Positions 5,761 to 5,768 of a stretch of DNA of 5,768 nt are shown piece after piece. Origin of the DNA: UBA6136 sp044378425 (GTDB lineage Bacteria; Pseudomonadota; Gammaproteobacteria; Methylococcales; Methylococcaceae); NCBI GenBank assembly GCA_044378425.1, contig JBILXN010000155.1, forward strand, positions 1 to 5,768, read 5' to 3'. Each line of letters begins with the position of its first letter. The first letter of the stretch is position 1. A program made the translations under genes and the position numbers. Below the pieces are notes generated by a model. That model saw nothing but the letters and a program-made list of their open reading frames with translations. It was not told the origin of the DNA and did no database searches.

Positions 5761-5768
5761 TTGCGCAG

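Overview
The window looks like chromosomal DNA of a fairly GC-rich gammaproteobacterium. This rests on the E. coli-like, long Q-loop CydA, the gene order cydP-cydA-cydB-cydX, and a CydX that starts with the same nine residues as the E. coli protein apart from position 10 onward. I cannot name a genus.

Left part, + strand (2-2110): the 3' end of a large gene for a repetitive surface or secreted protein. It consists of seven tandem Ig-like repeats of about 96-102 residues (Big_9 / 'tandem-95' type). The frame is open at the left edge, so the start is outside the window. The repeats change along the protein: the first four are acidic with intact Asp-rich motifs, while the last is degenerate and strongly basic. 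The gene ends flush with the last repeat and is followed by a perfect 11-bp hairpin (2140-2167).

Middle and right part, - strand (5451 down to 2282): a compact cytochrome bd quinol oxidase operon read right to left. It contains cydP (small one-TM protein), cydA (subunit I, hemes b558/b595/d), cydB (subunit II) and cydX (44-residue third subunit, too short for ordinary ORF calling). cydP overlaps cydA by 14 nt; the other gaps are 18 and 19 nt. Together they would encode a membrane terminal oxidase that oxidises quinol and reduces O2 to water at low oxygen. The operon and the repeat-protein gene converge on the 2140-2167 hairpin. cydDC, needed for assembly in E. coli, is not in the window.

Right end (5457-5768): a divergent regulatory region. 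The - strand has a good sigma70-type promoter for cydPABX (TTGATT-N17-TATAAC). A perfect palindrome lies in its spacer, and an FNR-like dyad that is one base short lies near -64. The + strand has a promoter with a perfect TATAAT, then a leader with two mutually exclusive hairpins, one of which covers the Shine-Dalgarno of an 8-codon ORF whose stop overlaps a further ATG (ATGA). The gene that follows lies beyond the window. This leader is the least explained and most interesting part. The rest is a well-known system with small but useful details.
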